Source of the DNA: Ilumatobacteraceae bacterium
Lineage (GTDB): Bacteria > Actinomycetota > Acidimicrobiia > Acidimicrobiales > Ilumatobacteraceae
Length of the DNA stretch: 5,396 nt
Assembly: GCA_016650435.1 (NCBI GenBank)
Contig: JAENVT010000432.1
Location: 1 to 5,396 of the forward strand
Reading direction: 5' to 3'
The notes under the pieces are model-generated. The model was not told where the DNA came from, did not search any database, and was given only the letters and a program-made list of their open reading frames with translations. A program made the position numbers and the translations under genes. Shown here piece by piece: positions 1-5,396 of the stretch (its first letter is position 1; every line of letters starts with the position of its first letter).

Positions 1-440
1 CCTGTCCAGTCCCGCTGGCCACCAGACGTCGCCAGTGATTGAAAGAACCACGCCCGCACCACTCGTCCGGCGCCGATCGAGTCGAACGCTGCGCCCAAGT
101 CAGCGTCCGACATCACCGTGCCGCAGCCGGCGCGATTGTTCGCGTCGTACATGTTGATACCCGTGAACCGGTACGGCTGCCCGTTCAACGACAACACTGG
201 TCCCGACCTCTGCACGAAGCCGCCGGAACACGGCGTCACCATCGTGATCGTGGGGTCACACGGTGCCGGGTCTGAGGTTGGCGTACACGGCACGGTGTCC
301 GACGGGCTGCTCTCGGGTGGCGGACACGCGCCCGCTGCTGAACCGTGCGAGACAAACCCACCACCACCAACAACCGCCACACCGACCAACAGAATCAGAG
401 TCGCTGCCATGACCCGGGAGGCCTTCTCACTCGACTTCAT
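1..440 (-). CDS. Secreted glycoside hydrolase, GH5-like (cellulase/mannanase superfamily), N-terminal part only
   Basis: Reading leftward from the ATG at 438-440, the frame stays open for 146 codons to the window edge, so only the N-terminus is present. Residues 1-9 are basic, residues 10-30 are hydrophobic (ATLILLVGVAVV) and SAAGA at 34-38 is a plausible signal peptidase site, so the protein is probably exported. Residues 39-71 form a Pro/Ser/Thr-rich linker with cysteines at 39, 52, 61 and 71. From about residue 83 the text resembles the start of GH5-like barrels: LSLNGQPYRFTGINMYDANN (first strand and 'GIN' turn), then RVVRAWFFQSLATSGGQRDW (the R-x-W-F/FQ second strand and loop typical of secreted mannanase- or cellulase-like enzymes). 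The family cleaves beta-1,4 glycans outside the cell. Its catalytic glutamates lie beyond the window, so activity and substrate cannot be judged. A good Shine-Dalgarno fixes the start. The hydrolase call is fairly sure, the exact family less so. Confidence 0.72.
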   Translation of the reverse strand, partial: MKSSEKASRVMAATLILLVGVAVVGGGGFVSHGSAAGACPPPESSPSDTVPCTPTSDPAPCDPTITMVTPCSGGFVQRSGPVLSLNGQPYRFTGINMYDANNRAGCGTVMSDADLGAAFDSIGAGRVVRAWFFQSLATSGGQRDWT

Positions 441-449
441 CAGAACGAT

Positions 450-455
450 CTCCTT
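450..455 (-). promoter_or_regulatory. Ribosome binding site of the glycoside hydrolase gene
   Basis: On the minus strand the sequence is AAGGAG, nine bases before the ATG at 440. It is the clearest Shine-Dalgarno in the window and supports the chosen start for a gene whose body is mostly outside the window. Confidence 0.75.
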
Positions 456-474
456 CGATGAGAGCAGTCGCTAC

Positions 475-506
475 TACCTAACCCATCGCTGAATCGTTCG
501 CGTCAA
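475..506 (-). promoter_or_regulatory. Candidate sigma-70-type promoter of the glycoside hydrolase gene
   Basis: On the minus strand TTGACG (501-506) matches a -35 box in five of six positions. TAGGTA (475-480) or the overlapping TTAGGT (476-481) could serve as the -10 box. The spacer is 19-20 bases, longer than the usual 17, so the match is only fair. The position, about 35 bases before the start codon, is sensible. No operator-like repeat is seen here. Confidence 0.3.
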
Positions 507-664
507 CCGAACATTTCGACGGGGTCACCTTCATGGTGCCGACCACGACCCGACGTTACATTGCCCTCATCGGCGATATGAACGAGCACCCTATGGTCGT
601 GCCCTGGCTCGACCCCGTGGTCGATTCGGTCGGCGACGACGTGCGATCGCAGCACGTCGAGAGC
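482..664 (+). pseudogene. Possible remnant of a plus-strand gene (unrecognised protein fragment)
   Basis: This plus-strand frame is open from just after a TAA at 479-481. It reads like protein, for example RRYIALIGDMNEHP and MVVPWLDPVVDS around 554-628. Counting 53 codons from 482 by hand, G/C is about 62% at position one, 42% at position two and 79% at position three, the pattern of real coding DNA in a high-GC genome. The first ATG (533) has no Shine-Dalgarno before it. After about 664 the text becomes arginine-rich and unconvincing, and the frame ends at 739 inside the 3' end of the oppositely oriented HAF gene. I read it as an internal piece of a decayed gene lacking both ends. The phrase HPMVVPWLDPVVD vaguely recalls uncharacterised actinobacterial proteins, but I cannot name a family. 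A small intact gene starting at 533 or chance composition are alternatives. Confidence 0.35.
637..659. repeat. Perfect 8-bp inverted repeat, 7-base loop (possible terminator)
   Basis: CGACGTGC (637-644) and GCACGTCG (652-659) are exact reverse complements around the loop GATCGCA. The hairpin lies 65 to 87 bases past the HAF stop codon and before the hydrolase promoter, a sensible place for transcription to end. No T-run follows on either strand, so it is not a textbook intrinsic terminator. Actinobacterial terminators often lack a T-run. Confidence 0.4.
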
Positions 665-712
665 TGTCGTGCGCACTTTCGACCTCAGCTCCACGCCCGG
701 CGGCGACAGCTC
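661..712. repeat. Perfect 9-bp inverted repeat, 34-base loop, just past the HAF stop
   Basis: GAGCTGTCG (661-669) and CGACAGCTC (704-712) are exact reverse complements. On the minus strand this structure starts 11 bases after the HAF stop codon and is directly followed by the tighter hairpin at 637-659. Together they could form a compound termination or 3'-end-stabilising structure. The long loop makes it a weaker hairpin than its neighbour. Confidence 0.35.
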
Positions 713-723
713 ATTTGCGCCGT

Positions 724-3700
724 TCAGACCACCTTGTAGATCGCGGTGATGGTGGTGCCATCGCTGAGACCGATTCTGACCGAACGACAGGTTCCCTTCC
801 ATGCGGTCTCGGCTTTCCAACCTGCGAGCCACCGGCCGCTGCCCAGATTCCTCGTGGTGGCGTTTCCTGCGACGGACAAGACCAGCGGCGGCGTAGCACC
901 CGACGGACAGGCGATCACCGTGCTCGTCGGCGCCGACACGACCGCTGAGTTCACAGCAGCACCATTGGCGTCGACCAGCTGGAAGGTGAACGGCACCACC
1001 GTGTTGCGAAGGACCGACCTCGGCGAAGCAACACCTCCCACCGGAAGTAACCATTGCACGGTGTAAATCACCTGATACCCGCACGAGACCGACGCCGTGT
1101 TGCCGGCCACGTCGGTAGCAGAGACGGTGACCGATCGAGCACCCGCCACGTTGGTCGGCGCGGCCACCGTGACTGATGACGATGCCACACCACTGCCTCC
1201 CGCGTCGGCGACCGCCGCAGTCAAAGTCGAGCCGGCCGCATTGAGGCCGCGCTTCGGTGATGCCGGGCAGAGGATGACGGGAGGAGTGCGGTCGACCTTC
1301 ACCGCGACGGACGCCGTTGCTGCATTTCCCGCCAGATCGGAACACGCTGCTGACACAACGATGCTGGCACCCTGACCCGTCGACATCGACGACGTGGTGC
1401 AGTGGGCAACATCGATGCCCGATCCGCCGCTCTCATCAGTCCAATGCCACGAGACCGTCACGTCGGTCTTGTTCCAACCAGCTGCGTTCGGGGCCGGCGC
1501 CCTCGACGGCGCCGCGGTCGGCGCCAACGTGTCGCTCGTGCGCCCGGGCAGCACGATCTGGGTGACGCCACCGATGGTCACCGACACCGGGACCGCGCTT
1601 TCGGGGGCGACCACCACGTCACCGTTGTTCTTCAGGGTGGCGATGCCACCAGCGACCACCGTCATGGTGACCAGACCCGCAGCATTCGTCAGATCAACTT
1701 GGACGGAGCCGGCCACCACCTTGGCGATCACGCTGCCGCACGCCAGAGTGACAATGCTCCCAGGAGCGATCTGCACCGTGAACCCGCCGGCACACACCGA
1801 CATCACGACCTTCGCGGTGCCAGAGCCCGTGACCGTGATCGTCACGCCGGCCGCCCCAGCGTCGACGGCCGTCACCGTATACCCGACCGGAATGCTTGTG
1901 AACGTGCCGGTCAAGGCAAGCCCGGCGGCCAGAGTGCCGGACACCGTGTACGACGATGTCGTCGTGGCGGTGAGACCCGCAGCATCGGTGGCAGTCACCG
2001 AAAGCGAGTGCGTGCCGATCACCGAAGTGTCGATGCTCGAACCGTCGGGCACAGTCCCGACACATCCGCCGGTGACGGCCAACGCGAAATCGTCGGAACA
2101 CGAATAGTCCGCAGCCACTGTCGATCCGAGGTCGTACGTCGCGCCGTCGACCGGCACGGAGATGGTCGCCGTCGGCGCCGTCGTGTCCGAGGCAACCGGT
2201 ACCGGCACGTCCCACACGACGGCGTGGTACACGCCGGATGGCGTCTGGCTGTAGCCGGCCACCTGCCCACTCGTGGTGACGCCGAGTGCCACGCTCTCCA
2301 ACCCGCCGAGGGTGCCGAGGTCGACCATCCCCCCAGCCGAACTCCAGGAAAAGGCGTGCTGATCGCCCGACGCCGTATAGCTGTATCCGACCACCAGCAA
2401 CCCGCTGGCGCTCACCGCGATGGCAGCGCTGCTGGACCCCCCGAGGTGGCCGAGATCGACCATCCCGCCAGCCGCAGTCCACAGGACCGCGTGGGACTCG
2501 CCCGACGCCGTATAGCTGGACCCGATCACCTGGCCACTGTCGCTCACCGCAGTGCCAAAACTGTACGGCCCTCCGAGCGTCCCGAGATCGACCATCCCCG
2601 TAGCCGCGGTCCACGAAAAGGCGTGCCAATCGCCGGATGCCGTATGGCTGTATCCGACGATCTTTCCGCTGGAATTGACGCCGTGCGCCTCGCTCCGCGA
2701 GCCGCCGAGGGTGCCGAGACCGACCATACCGTCAGCCGCTGTCCACGAAAAGGCGCGCTGCTCGCCCGTCGCCAAATAGCCGTACCCGACCACCCGCCCG
2801 CTGTCGTTCACCCCGGTAACACTGATTTGCCTCAGCGAACCGCCGAGGGTGCCGAGATCGACCATCCCCCCAGCCGCGGTCCACAAAAAGGCGTGCTGAT
2901 CGCCCGATGCCACATAGCTCTCTCCCACCACCTGGCCACTCGCGTTCACATCTGCGGCGTAACTCCTCGACCCACCGAGAGTGCCGAGGTCGATCATCCC
3001 CCCGGCTGCGGACCACAAAAAGGCGTGCACGTCGCCGGATGGCGTAGTGCTGCCTCCGACCACCTGTCCATTGTCGCTTCTCCCCGCGGTGGCGGTGCTC
3101 GCGATCCCACCGAGAGTGCCGAGGTCGACCATCCCCCCGGCCGAGGTCCACAGGAACGCGTGGGACTCTCCCGATGCCGTATCGCTGTTTCCGAGCACGT
3201 CGCCACCGCCGCTTATAGTGTTGGCCAAGCTCTGCGACCCACCGAGGGTGCCGAGATCGGTGGCATTGTCGAGGACGGCTGCCGAGAACAGCCAGATCAC
3301 GGCGTGCACGTCGCCCGTTGCCGTATCGCTCTCCCCGACCAGGTGTCCGTTGTCGTTCACCGCCACCGCTTGGCTATACGAGCCACCGAGCGTTCCGAGA
3401 TCGACCATCCCTTCGTCCGAGGTCCAAGAAAACGCGTGACTTTCGCCCGACGCCGTACTGCTGACCCCGACAGCGCGCCCATTGTCGTTCACGGCGGCGG
3501 CGCTGCTGTCCGACCCGCCGAGGGTGCCGAGATCGAGCATCACCTGCCGCGATTTCCAGATGAAGGCGTGGTCGTCACCCGACGCCGTACGGCTGTAGCC
3601 GACCACCCAGCCGCTGGCCACTGCTGCGGCGCGGCTGGTTGACCCGCCGAGGGTACCGAGATCGTCCATCGGGTCGCCGTTCGCTCTCCACGAAAAGGCG

Positions 3701-4545
3701 TGCAGCCGACCGGATGAATTTTCGCTGTATCCGACGACCCGCCCGTTCTCGTCCACACCCATGGCGCGACTCTCCAACCCACCGAGGGTGCCGAGATCGA
3801 CCATCCCTCCACCCGCAGTCCACGAGAAGGCGTGCACCTCGCCGGATGCCGTGTCGCTGTAGCCGACCACCTGCCCATCCACGTCGACACCCCTGGCGCG
3901 GCTCTCCGGCCCACCGAGGGTGCCCAGATCGACCATCACCCCACCACTGTCCGGAGTCCACGAGAAAGCGTGCAACTCGCCGGATGCAGTATCACTGTTG
4001 CCAACCACCTGCCCAAGGCTGTTCAGATCGATGGCGCGGCTCTCCAAACCACCGAGAGTGCCGAGATCGACCATCCCTGCACTCGGAGTCCACCAAAACG
4101 CGTGCACAGCGCCCGATGCCGTAGCGCTGTCGCCCACCACCTGCTGTGGGCTGACCACGGCGACAGCGCCACTGAACAAACCACCGAGGGTGCCCAGATC
4201 GACCATCCCTCCAGTCGCAGTCCACGAGAACGCGTGCACATCGCCCGACGCCGTAACACTTCGCCCGACCACCTGACCCGCGCCGCTCACATCGTCGGCC
4301 GAACTCTGCGAGCCGCCGAGGGTGCCGAGATCGACCGCCGTGTACGCCGCCGCAGCGGCTACGGCGACGCCAGGCCCGAATATGGCCAGTGAGCCCGTCA
4401 TCAGCGAGAGGACCGTCGCCATCGCAGAAACTGATCGGCTGAGTCGGCGAAGTGGCGAACGAACGTGACCTCGCTGAACGCCCTGTACTTTGATCATCGT
4501 TGATGCATGTCTCACGTCGATCGTGCCCCCGTCCCTGACCCTCAT
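724..4545 (-). CDS. Exported HAF-repeat protein with C-terminal Ig-like and PxKF-like domains
   Basis: This 1273-residue protein has no catalytic motif that I recognise; its molecular function is unknown. Residues 1-45 are basic (PLRRLSRSV at 31-39) and lead into a hydrophobic stretch ending AVAAAAAYT at about 61-69, a long signal peptide. Residues 72-778 are 16 tandem HAF repeats (TIGR02913-type 'extracellular repeat'), each opening DLGTLGG and ending HAFxW. From 787 come five modules: an Ig-like domain (787-870), a Val/Thr/Gly-rich beta domain (871-1004), two Ig/HYR-like domains opening D(T/R)xxPT/V (1005-1084, 1085-1159), and a PxKF-like end (1160-1273; VVPFTFQLVDANG, then SDGTTITAIYKV). 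No LPXTG motif or C-terminal membrane segment is seen, so it is probably secreted. The repeats have no cysteine; each C-terminal module has exactly two. The start is uncertain: ATG 4545 lacks a clear Shine-Dalgarno and ATG 4497 (residue 17) would give a more usual signal peptide. It lies 283 bases upstream of a secreted hydrolase on the same strand. Confidence 0.9.
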   Translation of the reverse strand: MRVRDGGTIDVRHASTMIKVQGVQRGHVRSPLRRLSRSVSAMATVLSLMTGSLAIFGPGVAVAAAAAYTAVDLGTLGGSQSSADDVSGAGQVVGRSVTASGDVHAFSWTATGGMVDLGTLGGLFSGAVAVVSPQQVVGDSATASGAVHAFWWTPSAGMVDLGTLGGLESRAIDLNSLGQVVGNSDTASGELHAFSWTPDSGGVMVDLGTLGGPESRARGVDVDGQVVGYSDTASGEVHAFSWTAGGGMVDLGTLGGLESRAMGVDENGRVVGYSENSSGRLHAFSWRANGDPMDDLGTLGGSTSRAAAVASGWVVGYSRTASGDDHAFIWKSRQVMLDLGTLGGSDSSAAAVNDNGRAVGVSSTASGESHAFSWTSDEGMVDLGTLGGSYSQAVAVNDNGHLVGESDTATGDVHAVIWLFSAAVLDNATDLGTLGGSQSLANTISGGGDVLGNSDTASGESHAFLWTSAGGMVDLGTLGGIASTATAGRSDNGQVVGGSTTPSGDVHAFLWSAAGGMIDLGTLGGSRSYAADVNASGQVVGESYVASGDQHAFLWTAAGGMVDLGTLGGSLRQISVTGVNDSGRVVGYGYLATGEQRAFSWTAADGMVGLGTLGGSRSEAHGVNSSGKIVGYSHTASGDWHAFSWTAATGMVDLGTLGGPYSFGTAVSDSGQVIGSSYTASGESHAVLWTAAGGMVDLGHLGGSSSAAIAVSASGLLVVGYSYTASGDQHAFSWSSAGGMVDLGTLGGLESVALGVTTSGQVAGYSQTPSGVYHAVVWDVPVPVASDTTAPTATISVPVDGATYDLGSTVAADYSCSDDFALAVTGGCVGTVPDGSSIDTSVIGTHSLSVTATDAAGLTATTTSSYTVSGTLAAGLALTGTFTSIPVGYTVTAVDAGAAGVTITVTGSGTAKVVMSVCAGGFTVQIAPGSIVTLACGSVIAKVVAGSVQVDLTNAAGLVTMTVVAGGIATLKNNGDVVVAPESAVPVSVTIGGVTQIVLPGRTSDTLAPTAAPSRAPAPNAAGWNKTDVTVSWHWTDESGGSGIDVAHCTTSSMSTGQGASIVVSAACSDLAGNAATASVAVKVDRTPPVILCPASPKRGLNAAGSTLTAAVADAGGSGVASSSVTVAAPTNVAGARSVTVSATDVAGNTASVSCGYQVIYTVQWLLPVGGVASPRSVLRNTVVPFTFQLVDANGAAVNSAVVSAPTSTVIACPSGATPPLVLSVAGNATTRNLGSGRWLAGWKAETAWKGTCRSVRIGLSDGTTITAIYKVV
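2212..4332 (-). repeat. Sixteen tandem coding repeats of about 132 bp (HAF repeats)
   Basis: The units correspond to residues 72-778 of the HAF protein. Eight of the first fifteen are exactly 44 codons; the others are 43, 45, 46 or 48, so indels are always whole codons. DLGTLGG is exact in 14 units; unit 13 has GLGTLGG and unit 15 DLGHLGG. The closing motif is HAF in 12 units, HAV in units 8, 14 and 16, and RAF in unit 12. The middle carries a variable turn followed by G-x-VVG. Neighbours can be most alike: units 3-5 share (L/P)ESRA and units 7-8 share AVNDNG, as expected from stepwise tandem duplication. The best conserved DNA block, on the plus strand, is close to CCGAGGGTGCCGAGATCGAC. Confidence 0.93.
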
Positions 4546-4762
4546 CTACCATCTACGATGATTTGTGTCCGGCGCCTCCCGAATGTGCGCCAGAGACAAT
4601 GCTCCTCGCGAACAAACCAATAGTCAAGGGCAATGGGAACGACTCGGCCGCCTGGGCGCCGCTTCCTCTGCGCGCGTTCGGAACTTCTCGTCCGCGGACG
4701 TCACGTTTGTTCTCGGACCCGCGTGCCCCTCTGTCGTCGTGGGCGAGAAGCGGACGATTCGG
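4546..4762. other. Upstream intergenic region of the HAF gene, no gene seen
   Basis: Short frames here on both strands have no convincing protein character. On the minus strand TTGACT (4622-4627) could be a -35 box, but no good -10 hexamer stands 16-18 bases downstream. Directly before the HAF start the minus strand has the 7-base tandem repeat GTAGATG GTAGATG (4543-4556), whose second copy includes the start codon. A 12-base palindrome, CGTCCGCGGACG, sits at 4689-4700. No riboswitch or T-box-like structure was recognised. Confidence 0.5.
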
Positions 4763-4806
4763 TGGGCGTGACGGGGCTCGAACCCGGGACCTGTACCGTG
4801 TCATGG
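4763..4806 (-). pseudogene. Orphan 3' half of a tRNA-Val(GAC) gene
   Basis: On the minus strand the sequence reads from an anticodon loop ATGACAC (anticodon GAC at 4800-4802, T33 before and A37 after it) through variable loop AGGTC. It continues with the T-arm CCGGG-TTCGAGC-CCCGT, the 3' acceptor strand CACGCCC and discriminator A at 4763, followed by CC then G. The TGACACGG, AGGTC, GGTTCGA and CGCCCACC elements match the 3' half of bacterial tRNA-Val(GAC). The expected 5' acceptor strand GGGCGTG and any D-arm (AGCTCAG-like) are absent upstream. The 5' side of the anticodon stem no longer pairs beyond two or three base pairs, and pair 49-65 of the T-stem is a C/T mismatch. It therefore looks like a non-functional remnant cut near the anticodon, the usual form of an attachment site left by an element integrating into a tRNA gene. 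Simple decay is the alternative. Confidence 0.7.
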
Positions 4807-4817
4807 CCAGTCTTCAA

Positions 4818-4847
4818 CTCGAGGAAATGTACTTACAACCTTTCGAG
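4818..4847. repeat. Imperfect hairpin beside the broken end of the tRNA remnant
   Basis: CTCGA (4818-4822) pairs with TCGAG (4843-4847), GG with CC after a two-base bulge, and TGT with ACA around a four-base loop. It lies 27-56 bases past the stop codon of the DUF2182 gene on the minus strand, so it could act in its 3' end. It lacks a T-run. It also occupies the place where the 5' half of the tRNA would be. Confidence 0.25.
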
Positions 4848-4873
4848 CGATCGCAATGGTGACCGCCGAGACA

Positions 4874-5396
4874 TCACATTTCGTTCATGGGTGCAGGGTC
4901 TGATGGCACGATTGCGTCGGCTACCAGCTGTGAGGTCGCGACGAGCAGCGCGAGCGCGACGAAGGCCGCACCGACGAGGCGACCGATGGTCTCGCCGTGC
5001 GGCAACAGTTTCTCGCTGAACACGATCACAGCAAGGCCGAGCATGGCCCACAGGTTCATCACTCCGAACGCGAGAAATAGCGCCATGAGCGCCCAGCAGC
5101 AGCCAAGACAAAAGCCGGCGTGGTGCAGCGCGACCTTCAGGTCCTTACCTCGACCCTTGATGTTTCCGTAGTGCAACAGTTGCGCGAGCGGCGACCGGCA
5201 GTGGCGCAGGCACACTGCCTTCAGCGGGGTCAGTTGATAGATGCCCGCGGCCACGAGGAGGGTGACTGCGATGGTGCGCATCGTCGCCGGCGAGTCGGCA
5301 ACACGATCATCGACGATACGGAGCGCGATGTACGCCGGAATGCCGATGGCGGCCCACACGATGAGGTACCCACCGACGAACAGAGCGAGACGGCGA
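4874..5396 (-). CDS. DUF2182 family integral membrane protein, 3' part (start beyond right edge)
   Basis: The frame is open from the right edge to TGA at 4874-4876, giving 173 residues. A GTG at 5359 exists inside the frame, but upstream codons (RRLALFVGGYLIVW) continue the first membrane segment, so the true start is outside the window. About five hydrophobic segments can be seen, near partial residues 3-27, 40-60, 94-112, 114-130 and 145-168. The signature of DUF2182 (predicted metal-binding integral membrane proteins, usually about 250 residues or more) is clear: YQLTPLKAVCLRHCRSPL at 53-70 and HHAGFCLGCCWALM at 91-104, followed by GVMNLWAM and EKLLP. Conserved cysteines at 62, 66, 96, 99 and 100 with His 91/92 could bind a metal; this is family prediction, not proof. 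DUF2182 genes often accompany a DUF1326 gene. None lies downstream here, so a partner, if any, is off the right edge. Confidence 0.88.
   Translation of the reverse strand, partial: RRLALFVGGYLIVWAAIGIPAYIALRIVDDRVADSPATMRTIAVTLLVAAGIYQLTPLKAVCLRHCRSPLAQLLHYGNIKGRGKDLKVALHHAGFCLGCCWALMALFLAFGVMNLWAMLGLAVIVFSEKLLPHGETIGRLVGAAFVALALLVATSQLVADAIVPSDPAPMNEM

Noticed and set aside
324..335. A lipobox (AGAC at residues 36-39) making the hydrolase a lipoprotein
   Set aside because: The -3 position is Ala rather than Leu/Val/Ile and the hydrophobic core ends several residues earlier; ordinary signal peptidase cleavage at SAAGA fits better.
503..1345. A 280-codon minus-strand frame overlapping the 3' end of the HAF gene
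   Set aside because: Composition is Arg/Gly/His-rich and without domain character; it is an offset-frame shadow of the HAF gene running into the intergenic region.
1402..3642. A 746-codon open frame on the plus strand, antisense to the HAF gene
   Set aside because: It is rich in Arg/His/Asp with a repeating pattern that mirrors the HAF repeats. High GC plus 132-bp periodicity keeps antisense frames open. It has no recognisable domain, whereas the minus frame has signal peptide, repeats and Ig-like modules.
2212..4332. Regularly spaced similar blocks suggesting a CRISPR array
   Set aside because: The period is about 132 bases, conservation follows codons, indels are in threes and the whole array is one reading frame.
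4599..4627. A HAF promoter built on TTGACT at 4622-4627
   Set aside because: No hexamer resembling a -10 box occurs at normal spacing; the best options (GAGCAT, AGCATT) are poor.
4689..4700. A 12-base palindrome CGTCCGCGGACG as an operator
   Set aside because: About one such palindrome is expected by chance in a GC-rich window of this size, and nothing ties it to a promoter.
4763..4840. A complete, functional tRNA-Val
   Set aside because: Trying GGTTGTA near 4834-4840 as the 5' acceptor gives only 5 of 7 pairs, no U8, no D-arm and 31 rather than 26 bases before the anticodon stem, which itself pairs poorly.
4563..4862. Plus-strand frames containing GARTRDLYRV or VTGLEPGTC
   Set aside because: These phrases are typical of antisense translation of tRNA genes and arise from the tRNA-Val remnant; there is no sign of a real protein.

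Overview
The window is GC-rich with strong G/C preference at third codon positions. It carries a multi-domain secreted protein of HAF repeats, Ig-like modules and a PxKF-like end, plus a DUF2182 membrane protein. This points to a high-GC actinobacterium, possibly of the Acidimicrobiia type. That assignment is inference; no marker gene is present.

Layout, all main genes on the minus strand, read right to left. (1) 4874-5396: 3' part of a DUF2182 polytopic membrane protein whose start lies beyond the right edge. (2) 4546-4873: a 328-base gap holding an orphan 3' half of a tRNA-Val(GAC) gene (about 4763-4806) and a hairpin beside its broken end. (3) 724-4545: a 1273-residue exported protein with a long signal peptide, 16 tandem HAF repeats (about 44 residues each) and five C-terminal beta-sandwich-like modules, each with one pair of cysteines. 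(4) 441-723: an intergenic stretch with two adjacent inverted repeats, a plus-strand stretch that looks like a fragment of a former gene, and a candidate promoter and ribosome binding site for the next gene. (5) 1-440: the first 146 residues of a secreted glycoside hydrolase, probably GH5-like (cellulase/mannanase superfamily), running off the left edge.

The two complete or leading minus-strand genes both encode exported proteins, so the region may be a surface or secretome locus. The 283-base gap between them, with possible termination structures and a separate ribosome binding site, argues against a tight operon. The tRNA remnant and the plus-strand gene fragment on either side of the HAF gene suggest past insertion or rearrangement. 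No integrase, transposase or other mobility gene is visible.

I do not see a clearly new multi-gene system here. The observations most worth following up are the tRNA-Val 3' half as a possible attachment site, the plus-strand coding fragment, and the organisation of the 16-repeat HAF protein.
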